Shown here: piece after piece, positions 50,479-62,674 of the stretch
How positions within the stretch are numbered: position 1 is the stretch's first letter
How the letters are laid out: the number at the start of each line of letters is the position of its first letter
Source: Euonymus europaeus
Taxonomy: Eukaryota > Streptophyta > Magnoliopsida > Celastrales > Celastraceae
Reading direction: 5' to 3'
Length of the DNA stretch: 64,000 nucleotides
Assembly: GCA_963580455.1 (NCBI GenBank)
Contig: OY756963.1
Coordinates: 22,029,555-22,093,554 of the forward strand
The notes under the pieces: generated by a model
Seen by the model: only the letters and a program-made list of their open reading frames with translations
Database searches by the model: none
Told to the model about the DNA's origin: nothing
Position numbers and translations under genes: made by a program

Positions 50479-50899
50479 CTAGTGTAATGCCCGCGCTACG
50501 CGCGGTTTAATGGTAATAAACATGAATCATTTTCTCAATCGTGCTTAGGCTAATTTATCATTTATTTATCATTTACAGATGAGTGACAATATTTGATTCT
50601 AGAGTGCCAATCTACATATGCTGGAGTTCATCCCTACAAAAAATACATAATAGTCAATTATAATCAAAATATATGTACTAACATAAGTTTTTTAATATTT
50701 GAACCTACAAATTAACATGTCTACAAAATGAATATATTTGAAAAAGTGTTTTCATTTTTTACCAGATGTGGAATGGTTCAATATTAGAAATGTCGAGGTT
50801 GACAAAAACCTCGGTTGCTCCAGTAGTTGATAGTCGAAATATCCCTATGCCATTTTTTTTTCTAATTAAGAATTGGCCAAAAAAATATGGACAAAGTTT

Positions 50900-51846
50900 A
50901 TTATGAAATAGTTGCATTAGGCCTTAAATTTGAATTGAGTATACGTCCAAACATCTTCATCGTAGTTGGCGTAATGATCAGAATGGAATGTTTTGAAACA
51001 TTTTCAGACATTGTGAGATCTAGTTCTTTGGCTTTGTTTGCCCACAATATAAGTCTAACAGTGAAATCCCTGCATTTATTTAGCAACCAACGAAATTAAT
51101 CAATTATAGAAATCATATATTAAACTCAAATAAAAACACTTTTTTTTGGTATACCTCGTGATTCCTATTTCAATCTCTTTCTTGTCAACCAATTTGCCAC
51201 GAACAATAACTTTACTGGTATTTTCATTTTTTAAAAGAACACCTCTCACATCTATTGGTAAATCAATATTATAGAGTTAGACAAAAGGAGTCAACGAAAT
51301 GAATTATAAATTAAGGGCAAATGCTAATAAATAACCTGTCAACACTGATATTTCATCTAGGCGGCCAATGATTTCATCAGGATTTTTTATATCAAATTTG
51401 TGCATTAAGATGGAAAGTTGGGGTCCATCAGAGATCTCTGATATTTTTGTAGTTGGCAAGAATAATATCTTCAGATCATAATCGATCGGCCTATAGTAAG
51501 GCTTGCTTTCTACCACTCGGAAAGTAGTGATACGATATACTTTGCCCTCTTCCAATTGCCTCCTAGATATATCGACATGACGTTGGCCAATTGTTGCATG
51601 CATTGTGAATCCCTAAAAAATCACAAGCATTAGAACTTTCTTGATTGATAACAACATAGAGATATACTCTTAGAAGGTGATAAACAATCCAAACATATTT
51701 ACCTCTTCGTCGATTAGAATCATATCAATTCCAATGAGTTCATCATCATTGCTTAAATTGATTGCATCCCACATACGTGTGATTTGCGCGTTAATCCTCT
51801 ATTGAATTCTATTTGTTTGGAGATTTGCAAACATTGTGGATGCCAT
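50900..51846 (-). pseudogene. Replication protein A-like (OB-fold) pseudogene inside the Helitron
   Basis: Exon-like blocks lie at 51846-51703, 51612-51336, about 51252-51153 and about 51076-50900. They read MASTMFANLQTNRIQ, a stop (TAG at 51801-51799), then ITRMWDAINLSNDDELIGID. After that come MHATIGQRHVDISRRQLEEG, KVYRITTFRVVESKPYYRP, IGRLDEISVLT, DVRGVLLKNENTSKVIV and FTVRLILWANKAKELDL. This is the DUF223/RPA70 DNA-binding OB-fold pattern seen in plant Helitron-borne RPA genes. The early in-frame stop and the lack of a clear 3' half make it a pseudogene. The splice sites between blocks remain good. Confidence 0.75.
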
Positions 51847-51910
51847 CTTGTGCAAAATTTTACAAACTTGTATGGAAGTATGGATGGCCGATTATATATA
51901 AAGGGAAGGG

Positions 51911-52470
51911 AATGTGATGAATTCATGGGATTTCATTAATAACATAAATAGCATAAATTCTTATCACAAAAACATAAATGAAATCATTTAATAACTTAAT
52001 GGCCAAGTTAAACGTATATCAAGTAAATGATAAGTCGTGTGAATGTGATGGATTCATGGAATTTCATGAGTAAGATGAATAACATAAATTCTTATCACTT
52101 AAACATAAATGAAATCATTGAATAATTTAATGGCCAAGTTAAACGTCTTAGGTAAATGAATGACTATTATATGAGGGCATTCCACTCATGATTCATCAAT
52201 CAAGCAAAGACTGTTCTTATTCCTATGTTTAATAGTTGGTTTGACAATGAATGGTAAAGTAATGTTTAATACGATGCTTTGACAATGAATGAGTGGTAAA
52301 GTAATATTTAGTTTAGCAGAGGTTGTAATTATTGTAACGTAACTTGTTATTTACTTACTTATTCACTCAATTTCAATTATGTGTTAAATAGCATAAATTC
52401 TTATCACAAAAACATAAATGAAATCATTTAATAACTTAATGACCAAGTTAAATGTATATGAAGTTAACTC
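51911..52470. repeat. Imperfect direct repeats inside the Helitron
   Basis: A unit of about 125 bp containing GCATAAATTCTTATCACAAA, ACATAAATGAAATCATTTAA and GGCCAAGTTAAACGT appears near 51911 and 52038. A shorter third copy lies near 52385. The copies differ by about a tenth of their bases. They lie in the 5' (upstream) part of the element. Confidence 0.75.
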
Positions 52471-52830
52471 AATTATGTGTCATTTACTTATTCACTCAAA
52501 ACTAATGAATCTCATGTGTCACACACTCAACATCCTATGTGGCACTCAACTACAAAACTCTAGATGACATGGCCTCATGTGAGCATCCTTGAGGCTCAGC
52601 TTTACTTAAAGTAATAAATAGAAGTATAATTTCCTCCCAGAATTAATGATTCATGACTTATTACATATAATTTGAAATCTTTTGAGACACTTTTATTATA
52701 TATACCTAGCAGTGCCCTTCTGTTTATCATCCAAAATTGCACATTGAATGGATAGACAATGAATGCATTCCCAATAAATCACTTTCCTTTCATATAGCGC
52801 CTAATATATACATATATATGGAGTATAATA

Positions 52831-52956
52831 GAATTCTCATATGCGGACTTTCATATATGGAATCTCGTATCCAATGACTGAGAATAGACCGAAAAAGGTG
52901 TGTTCAATCTTGATTTTCAAAAAAAAGGGATCCAGACGTCCGTATGTGAGAAACTC
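52831..52956. mobile_element. Small MITE-like inverted-repeat element
   Basis: GAATTCTCATATGCGGAC at the left and GTCCGTATGTGAGAAACTC at the right are imperfect inverted repeats bounding about 126 bp. No coding content. A target duplication is not clear. Confidence 0.5.
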
Positions 52957-53204
52957 TTAGACATAATTACCTAATAGCTTTTCAAACTGCTTTATGCTAT
53001 ATATTCTTAGAACATATATACATATATATATATACCAAAAAAATTGTGTGATTGACAATATAAAGAGTTTTAAAATGTGTTTTTTATTTATTTAAGATAA
53101 GCACTTTAGTAGAACCTATTTGTCTTGCGAAATTTAATTTGACATTGAAAAAAATGTACACAGGAGTCATGTTTCTTCTGGATCTAGAGCCTAAACTATT
53201 TGGA

Positions 53205-53420
53205 ATTGTTGGGCCTATATCTGAGCTTTTAAGAAATGTGCTAGCCAAGTAAACATCAACCATTTGGGCTTTTTAAGATGCTGCAGCCCAATCAGTTATC
53301 TAACACCGTCCGACATAGGGTTGCAGCCCGCAGCCTGGCAGGTTTGTTTTCCAATATAACCAGAAGAGATCGTCACTTTTTATCGTCGAGCATCAGTAGC
53401 CGCCAAGGTTAGGGTTTATG
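53205..53420 (+). promoter_or_regulatory. Site II and telo-box promoter of the U14 snoRNA locus
   Basis: Four site II elements in either orientation (TGGGCC near 53210, TGGGCT near 53264, AGCCCA near 53285, AGCCCG near 53326) are followed by a telo-box, TTAGGGTTT (about 53409-53417). This pairing is the known signature of plant snoRNA and ribosomal-protein promoters. It lies 600-800 bases before the first U14 copy, on a presumed longer precursor. Confidence 0.5.
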
Positions 53421-54034
53421 GTAGCTTCTGTTTTACAATTTTAGGCTTCCATGGCGACCGAACACAATCTCTTCTTGAAATAAAAGCGCAGCCCTTAAGA
53501 TCGCCTTCCCCGATAAAACATGGAAGCGTTTTGAGTCATAGCTGCGCAATATCAAGCGATATCCATTTTGGGGTTCTCGTTAGGGTTTTCCTTTCGAGTC
53601 CCCCTTATTGTCTCACCTGAAGTTTCTTAATGAGGCATTATCTATCTGCTATTCCCTCTATTTTTTGGACACCAAGGTATGCAGTTTCATAAGCTGCCAT
53701 ATCTATGGTTGCTTCCACAAAACGGGAATTCGTAGATCCGTTAATGTCTCAAATTCTGGTGGGATACAGTTGGTAGTTCTATCTTGAATGTAGCTCTATT
53801 TCTGTATATTAACTCTCTGACTTGCCCATTCATTCCTTTTGTAGTTATCTTAAATTTTGCATTTCAGTAGCTTTTGTCCTGTGTTTTGCGGAATTTTATT
53901 GATTGCTGGTAAGAATTGCCTTAGAATTTGGCTCAGTTTGTACAAATTTATTGCTTGTTTCACGTTTTCAGCTATATGAAGCATTATCTGTAAACATAGT
54001 TTAATACTTTTGTTTTGGTGGTAAGATAACTCAA

Positions 54035-54158
54035 GGCCGATGATGATAAACTTGAAGGCTTGTTTCTCAAGACATTCGCAGTGGCTGCCTAAGAATTTTC
54101 GCCTTCGCCAGGCTTGAGAGTTGGTGCTGCTATTATCCTTCCTTGGATGTCTGAGGCC
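54035..54158 (+). ncRNA. U14: U14 box C/D small nucleolar RNA, copy 1
   Basis: The RNA would be about 124 nt. Box C (GATGATGA) follows a GGCC terminal stem and box D (CTGA) precedes its GGCC partner. Domain A reads TTCTCAAGACATTCGCAGT and domain B reads TCCTTCCTTGGATGT. These are the two conserved 18S rRNA-complementary regions of U14 from yeast, animals and plants. U14 is needed for 18S pre-rRNA processing and guides one 2'-O-methylation. It acts in the nucleolus with fibrillarin and NOP56/58. Confidence 0.9.
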
Positions 54159-54357
54159 CCTTATTCTAACCACTTCTATAATAGTTTATAATTATATACT
54201 CTAGAGTTATTGCTGCTATATGAAACACATTTTTGTTGGCAAATTCTAAAGTTTGTATTTTGTATTGATTTTTGCATCTGGATGACACACTGTTCAAAAT
54301 ATATCTTTAGACTTAAGTTTTTCTTGGATAATTTTGTTGGCTGGTTAGAAAATACAA

Positions 54358-54481
54358 GGTCAATGATGATAAATTCAAAGGCTTGTTTCTCAAGACATTC
54401 GCAGTGGCCGCCTGAGAACTTTCGCCTTCGCCAGGCTTGAGAGTTTGTGCTGCCATGATCCTTCCTTGGATGTCTGAGACC
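54358..54481 (+). ncRNA. U14: U14 box C/D small nucleolar RNA, copy 2
   Basis: A second copy of the same length, 323 bp downstream in the same orientation. Domains A and B, box C (ATGATGA) and box D (CTGA) are intact. The terminal stem is GGTC/GACC instead of GGCC/GGCC, a compensatory change that keeps pairing. Both copies probably come from one polycistronic precursor, as is common for plant snoRNAs. Confidence 0.9.
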
Positions 54482-54603
54482 GACCTTATTCTAACCACTC
54501 ATAACATTGTTCTATAATTGTTTGCTTCAATGCTTAGTCACCGTATGTTAGACGAATTTTTTGGAGGCAAAGTAGCTGACTGAGCATGTGTTAATTAGCT
54601 GAC

Positions 54604-54760
54604 TTATGTGCAAGCCGCCTCCTCGGCAGTGTCCAAGTTTTCGAGCCAGTGCCTCTCCCTGGATTGTGGTTCCCTCAACTCAGCTGCATAACGTCCCCAC
54701 AGCCTCCTGCAGACCCCACGGTACGAGTTGTAGACTGTAGTCTTCCGACAATACATATTG
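54604..54760 (-). pseudogene. AP2/ERF domain relic
   Basis: Minus-strand translation gives [20 protein letters not shown], then [19 protein letters not shown] and a stop. This is the AP2/ERF DNA-binding domain (consensus YRGVRRRPWGRYAAEIRD...WLGTFDTAEEAA). It carries several changes at conserved sites (C for R, L for P, EN for GT) and is cut off before the domain's end. Upstream sequence shows no matching start. It is a decayed fragment of an ERF-type gene. Confidence 0.8.
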
Positions 54761-55850
54761 GGACTACTTACATGTGAGTGAACTCTCCATGACATTTGTC
54801 AGAACATAGAGCAGGCAGACAGGCTGATTCCTTTCATTTTTTAGTTTCCATTTCTGAAGACTGGCGAGGAGCACCATTTTTTAGAAGATGTTGACTTGAT
54901 TGTTTTAATTGTAAACTATTTTAATTGGTGATCGAAGGTTTTTTTTTTTTTGTTTTTTTTTTTTTTTGAGTAATTGGTGATCGAAGGTTGTTAGAGGCTT
55001 TTGTACCTTCAGTGTGGATGTAGCAAACCATTTAATTTTTTTTCTCCAATTATTTATGTGCATATTTGTTATTATATTAATTAATACATCTACTATGGAG
55101 GAGCTGATGTGCACTTGTTGAATTGTAATTAGGTAAAATTGAAAAACAGTGTATTTTATTGTATTTTAGAGGATTTACACTAGTTTATATAGAGATCTGA
55201 ATGCTCCTCGAAAATTATGGTAGATCTTTATACAAGATTGATACTTTTTTTTTATTAGGATAAGTATCAAATCAATCCTTGTATTTACAGAAAAGGGGGG
55301 GGTAGATTGAGTATTTTTAAATGGGTTAAAAGAGTTCCTCATAGGAGCAATTCTAACGGAAGTGTTTTCTGAGCCCTACTTATTAAAAGCCACTTCATCT
55401 GTGAGGCTGAGGCGCCAGTAACGGTGCTAAAGTATTCCCCTCAGTCCTCTGTAGCATATTAAATTTAACTAATGAATATACTTTTCATTAATTTTACTCC
55501 ATTAACATCATTATAAACTATAGAAATAAAAAATATTTTGAGAATAAATTAATAAACTACTCATGAAAAGGTGTTTTTCAATTGAAAAAGGGAACTATAA
55601 TTAGGGACAAATAAAAATACAAACCTAACCTAACAACGAGGTACAGATAGAGTAACACCTTTTAAGTTGAGCTGCTATATTTAGCAGTTAAGAGGAGCAA
55701 GAACGAAGGTACACAAAATTGGAGCCATAAATTCAAAGATCATTGTGTGGCATATGAAAAAAAAAAGGCAACTGTGCGAAGATTTGGAGCCATAACAATG
55801 ACATGAGGCCACAAAGGTCAAGTAAACCTGAAAGTCGTTGCATTCACCAA
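54761..55850. other. Intergenic, no gene seen
   Basis: Includes a poly-T tract (54940-54967) flanked by two copies of TAATTGGTGATCGAAGGTT (near 54918 and 54972). That looks like a small local duplication. No coding signal. Confidence 0.5.
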
Positions 55851-56760
55851 GAACGTTAGTCAACGAATATGGAAACAAAAATTGCGGAAAATAAATAAAA
55901 ATGACACCAAGATTTTAACGAGGAAAACCCAACTTGGGAAAAACCTCGAGTCTATAAGCGACTAACTTTGAGGAACAATTCACTAAAACGAATCAGGAGT
56001 TACAACCTTATCTTTGAATTAAAGACTTTGCTCATCCCTCTCATTCAATGTATTGCTTCAACCTCTTCTCAACCTAACCAAGATAGAGTCTACTCTCGAA
56101 TCCCTCAAGAGTCTTAACACATAAGAAACTCTCAAACGATATTCCCCAACACAAATATCATCACTACAAATCACTCATATAAACACTCAAGATCACACAT
56201 GAAATAAGAAGTGATTTGTTTTTCCAAAAACCCAACACACGCTCAAAACTCTCTCAAAGATAATTTCAGTAAACTTGAAACCAACGTGCATGGAATATAT
56301 ATAAGACCAGCTTGTCTTGATTATGAAGACTTCTTCTCCCACCAGAACTCTGAGCATTCTATCACCTGAAGAGATAAATCACACATCCAATACTGGAATT
56401 GATAATATAGGAATAATCAAAGATAATTCACGGTAGTTACATATTTAACTCCCAATATAACTCTTATGTGGTTATCCATAAATGAATAGACTTCCTACCC
56501 TATCTATATAAGACAGTCCATTAACAATAAAACACTGCATGTCATCAAAATTAAAAGCCCACGCGTTAAAATCTTTAAGCTCGTGCAGATGAAGTAACTT
56601 ACTCTACATACCGAAGTAACTTACTTCACTGCTGTGCATCACCCAATTGACATACCTGCGAAGTAACTTACTCCACATACTGGAGTAACTTACATCACTG
56701 CTCAGCATCACCCAATTATCATACCTGTATCAAACATAGACCAACAAAACCAATCCCCCC
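55850..56760. mobile_element. Probable Copia-type LTR remnant
   Basis: AAATTGCGGAAAATAAATAA followed by GACACCAAGATTTTAACGAG and GAAAACCC is a phrase common in LTRs of plant Copia elements. The following 800 bases are non-coding and AC-rich. Near the end lies a tandem duplication (56591-56728). No gag-pol frame was found, so this is at most a solo LTR or fragment. Confidence 0.4.
56591..56728. repeat. 69-bp tandem duplication
   Basis: Two head-to-tail copies, starting at 56591 and 56660. Each begins GAAGTAACTTACTC and ends GCATCACCCAATT...CATACCTG. A further inner repeat (AGTAACTTAC) occurs twice within each copy. Confidence 0.85.
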
Positions 56761-57778
56761 AGTCAGGAACTTGTCATTTCAGCCTCGGCTCATGACTCTA
56801 ACTAATTTTTTTTTTGTTTCTAAAAGCCCGTATAAATATTTCGAAAGCTCAAAGACTTTAGTAAGTTATTGGCAACACCGCAACACTATCTTCCATTATT
56901 CAGTTCCTGCATAGTTCAATCCTCTCTCGAGCTTAGGGATGGTAAAAAAAAATCGACCTTCACATAATTCGTTGGTTACTTGATATGTTTAAAATTCGAA
57001 AATATCTCTTATAGGATTTGAAAACCGTTTTAGTTTTTTTTTTAAAAATCCATCACTATTTCAGGTTGATTTTGGTATTTGATGTCGGGTTTAGGGTACC
57101 CAAACCGATTAATACATGTTTAGGTTATCAAAATGAGACAGAAATGTACCCAAAACCGAACCGAACAGACCCGACAAATAAATTCTTAAAAATATTGGTA
57201 ATTATGTTAGAGAAATTATTCGAATCTTACACGTGTACAAAGAAGTAAATCACTTAACACTAGTCCAATTGTTTTTTTAATTATAAATTTCCATAATTTT
57301 TAATAGATTTTTAATGGACGATTTGGATTTTAGGTTATGGTTTGCGTGTATTTCTCAATTGAAAGGGTACCGATTTGTTATCATCCCTACCAAAGCTCTC
57401 TTAGTATGCATTTTATGGGCCATTCTATAGGCCTGATGACTTCACCCAGTAACAACCCAAACTTTGGCAAGTGCTGGTTTTACAAAGAGAATTTCAGTTG
57501 AGTCTATTTTTGTAGATTTATTAAGGTTTAAGTTCACAGATAAAATTTATTTAGAAGCAAGTCTAATTCACTGCAATTTTTATTTTATAAACAAAATTTT
57601 AAAACATTTATCTCTCAAAATACATGGTAATTATTTTTAAAAAAAATGCATATTCAAACTCAGCACATCAAACTTTATCTAGCAAAACTCATCATCGATA
57701 GTTTTTAACGTGCATTTTTAATTAAATTATTTTTAAAAAATATGGTATGTATGGTATGTATTTTTTTTCCCACTAGAG
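56761..57778. other. Intergenic, no gene seen
   Basis: AT-rich sequence. The short frames around 57018-57248 lack any family signature. Confidence 0.5.
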
Positions 57779-58090
57779 TAACCTAAACAATAAATGTTAA
57801 AACTCTAAGAAGAACGAAGTCGCTAAACCTTAATGAGCTCGTGTATGAGATTTTCATACTATAACATAAACAACAAGTGTTTAACGTAAATAGAAACGGA
57901 TTCGCTAAACGTTAACAGACTTGTATATCGTATTTATATGTTTTAACATAAACAATAATTGTTAAATTATAGAGGGAACGAATTCGCTAAACCGTAACAG
58001 ACTCGTGTATCGGATTTTCATACTATAACATAAACAATAAGTGTTAAATTATAATGAGAACGAATTTGCTAAACCATAATGGGCTCGTAT
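57779..58090. repeat. Four-copy tandem repeat, unit 82-83 bp
   Basis: Units start near 57779, 57862, 57944 and 58026. Each contains TAACATAAACAATAA, then GAACGAATTCGCTAAACC and GACTCGTGTAT, with scattered differences. It is a minisatellite-like array about 570 bp upstream of the ubiquitin-RPL40 start. Confidence 0.85.
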
Positions 58091-58551
58091 ATACTCAATA
58101 TATTGATTAAGACAATAAAAGAATTAATTAAAAGAGAAAGATTAATATATTTTTTCTAAATTAATTTTTTTTATTTAATATATATTTTTTCTAGAATCCT
58201 CAAATCTTGCCATAAATTCAAAAAATAAAAATCAAATTAATTAAAAAATTAAATAACTAAATTTAGTTATAAATAAATTGAAATGAGTGATTTTTTTTTA
58301 GATGAAAAACTAGATCTCATTAAACATCAGCACGATTACAATAAGGAGCCTCTTGGAAGACAAGAGGTAGAATACAATAAGAAGCTTCTTCCAGCCAAAC
58401 AGATAAAATTAATGTCATTACATTGTGCAGAACGTCCCAACATATTAATAAATATAATAAAATCAATCTACCTACGATTTTGTTAAAAAAAATAAAAAAA
58501 GGGAAGCTAGCTGCCAATCCGTCAATGAAGTCAGGATGCCGCCTCTCTAAA

Positions 58552-60234
<1,683 letters not shown>

Positions 60235-61286
60235 ACAATGGTAGTGGTTCTCTATAGTGCCATCAAAGAGGATCTTGGTGTTGAGTGTTTTCCCTGTGTT
60301 TTGTTCTTTATGTTTAATGAGACAAATGGATTTGGAGTTAAACAATGAATAGCACCTTATTTTGGTTGATTACAATGACATTCTGTTTCGGTAGCATTTT
60401 TTCTGGTTCTATATTCATTTGGAATTGGAGTTTAACAGCGAATAACATCGTATTTGTGGTGCGCTACATAGTTGTTTCTCTGCCTGTTCTTTCAAGTGAA
60501 TTTGAGTGTTTTTCCACTTCTCAAGTACGTAGATTATGATAGTTAGGCTGGTGAGTGATACGTTCAATTTCTCTAGTTCTCGGCTAGGGATGGATGTTGA
60601 AATTGTCAACTGAAAAGACTGGCCCTTATTCCGGTTGTCGACGTGCAAAACTCTAGAGGCGAAACCCTTGTTACAGAAAACTGAACAGCTGCTAACTGGT
60701 AGAAAGAAAACTAAAATCCTTTCTTCACCTCATCTTCTTATTTGTACAGGTTCATAGAGTGTAGCTTAGGTAAACTACGGGAATAAATAAATGCTTGCAG
60801 ATCATATTACACATGAGTCGAATTTTAAGAAATTGAACGTGTGATATTGATTCTTTCAACATGTACTTACAGTTACTCAAGTGCTCTAGTCTATTTGCCA
60901 GTAATGAATAGGCCCACTTGAGATGATTGTGCGTTTGGATTTGGATTTGGACGCAGAAGAAAAAAATAAGATAAAAAAAAAAAATTAAGTGCTAGAGTCC
61001 AAACTCCTTAATAATTAATATGAAAATTCATAGTTTTACTGAAAGCCCATGTTTGGGACTAAAAAATTAAAAACTAAAAGCCCATGGACCTAGAGAACCT
61101 AGGCTTTGTCATAGACTGCTTAGCGGAGGCCCGTGTGCCAATCGATTGTCGTCCCTCACAAAACGAGTAATAAAATACGCGGTAAATCCCGGACTCCTCC
61201 TAATTCGTTCTCCTAGGGTTTTGAACTTGCGAATACTCCTGCAAAAGACTCTTCTCTGTCGCTCGTTCTTTACTCAACTACGAACC
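60235..61286. other. Intergenic between ubiquitin-RPL40 and SmG
   Basis: Ubiquitin-RPL40 3' UTR at the left. The SmG promoter at the right includes CTAGGGTTTTG (about 61212-61222, telo-box-like), with AAGCCCATG near 61078 as a possible site II. Nothing else was identified. Confidence 0.45.
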
Positions 61287-61445
61287 ATGAGCAGATCCGG
61301 GCAGCCACCAGATCTCAAGAAGTAAGCGCTCTTTATTCAATGGCTTCTTCTTGCACTCATGATTTCACCGTCGCTTTATTAATGGCTAATTTGTCTTTCT
61401 TCGTGTGTTTTGTGGGTTACAGGTATATGGATAAGAAGCTTCAGA
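61287..61445 (+). CDS. Small nuclear ribonucleoprotein SmG, first two exons only
   Basis: Exon 61287-61321 joins exon 61423-61445 to read MSRSGQPPDLKKYMDKKLQ, which is the N-terminus of plant SmG (snRNP core protein G, about 80 residues). Donors and acceptors are good (AA|GTAAGC, TTACAG|G, CAGA|GTATG). SmG is one of seven Sm proteins that ring U1, U2, U4 and U5 snRNAs. The next exon should open with the codons for IKLNANR and RGFDQFMNLVVDN. I could not find it in the remaining 2.5 kb. Either the second intron is very long, enlarged by the hAT-type element, or this is a broken 5' fragment. Confidence 0.75.
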
Positions 61446-62666
61446 GTATGTTCTCTTCACGCTCGTTTTAGTTTATTACATATACACTTTTTTCCATTAT
61501 GATTTGGTATGGTTATTGCTATGCGATCGATTTTTGGCTTTATGTGGGAGGTCTTTGGCTATAACTCAAAAACCTTGTTTTTGTTGTTGTTGTTGTTGTG
61601 TGTGGTTATGTTCACCGTTGCTGAGTAGAAGTAAAGAGATATATGCTCACTGTGGCAATGCAACGCTAATGAATTTGTGAGGTTTAATCAGTTTTCCAAA
61701 CACCAAAAATCCCAACATTGTTATCAACTGGTTAGCATCTGTCTCCAAACGCATAGTGAGGGAATCTGTCTTGAAGATATCTTTAGGGATTTTATGGTTG
61801 CTTGTGTGTTTGGTAGTCATTCAACTTGCTTGGTAGAAGCAAAGCATATGCCAACTGTGGCCAAATTAAAATGACCAGTTTTTTGTTCCATTGAAGTAGA
61901 AACAAAACAGAGCCTCGTTTTGTCACTCAGTTGATATCGCTTTCCAAGTGAAGCTTTCTTCAGTTTTATACTTTAAAGCCTGTTTTCTTGCTGATGATTA
62001 TGGGTTTGTTTCACCTTTTCCATTAGCATTAGGAAAAAGTGGCCACTGCAGCTCAGTCTTCATACATTTACAGTTGTTGCGAATAGGAAAAATTCTTCAA
62101 CAGGTGGCATCCCCCCAACCTTGTGGCTACACACCTTGCGGTAACCTTGTGTATGGGAATTTACTAAAGCTAAGGGGCAGCATCCTTAAAGTAATGTAGG
62201 TTGAAAGGATTGTCAGGGTATGAAATTCATGGAGTCGGAATTAAATCATTTGACTTGATAGGCATAAATCAATTCAATATATTTTATGTGCATAAACAGT
62301 TTTGAGAAAAATCAGTTTTTCCGTAGGCCAAGAAATGTCTATTTCAACACTATATCTCTCAAGTCCTTGGTGATAATATATGTGCCTGAAGACACATGTG
62401 AGTGCTGACACGTTTTGTTTATTTTGTAAATGTTTTTCCAAGTTTGACTTGACCGTTGCGGGACTCAAATATATAACCTTATAAACTGGGGATTTACTGA
62501 GCTAATGAATTAAGCAGATCTTGTATTTTTGTTTTTTAAAACCTGTTGTGTTTTTTTACTGTGGTTCCTCTCTTGGAAGTGTAATTTTCCTTTCTTTGAT
62601 TTATATATTTGTGCTTTACTTCGTTAAGTGTGTTCTTGTGCATTTTGCTTTTGAATGAATCGATTG
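61446..62666. other. Sequence after SmG exon 2, no exon found
   Basis: Intron-like, T-rich DNA with a (TTG)n run near 61580-61600. GTGGCATCCCCCCAACCTTG near 62105 resembles repeat DNA. No SmG exon 3 is visible. Confidence 0.45.
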
Positions 62667-62674
62667 GTCAAAAT

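Larger units (their letters stand above)
50479..52622 (-). mobile_element. Helitron-type element carrying a broken RPA-like gene
   Basis: On the minus strand the element ends with a perfect 6-bp hairpin, CCGCGC-GTA-GCGCGG, then GCATTACACTAG and a host T. A hairpin about 8-12 bases before CTRR is the Helitron 3' signature. The likely 5' end is TCTATTTATTACTTT near 52622, followed by AAGTAAAGCTGAGCCTCAAG, which resembles plant Helitron starts. Between them lies an RPA70-like pseudogene, a cargo typical of plant Helitrons. No Rep/helicase is present, so the element is non-autonomous. The 3' end is secure; the 5' end is an inference. Confidence 0.75.
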
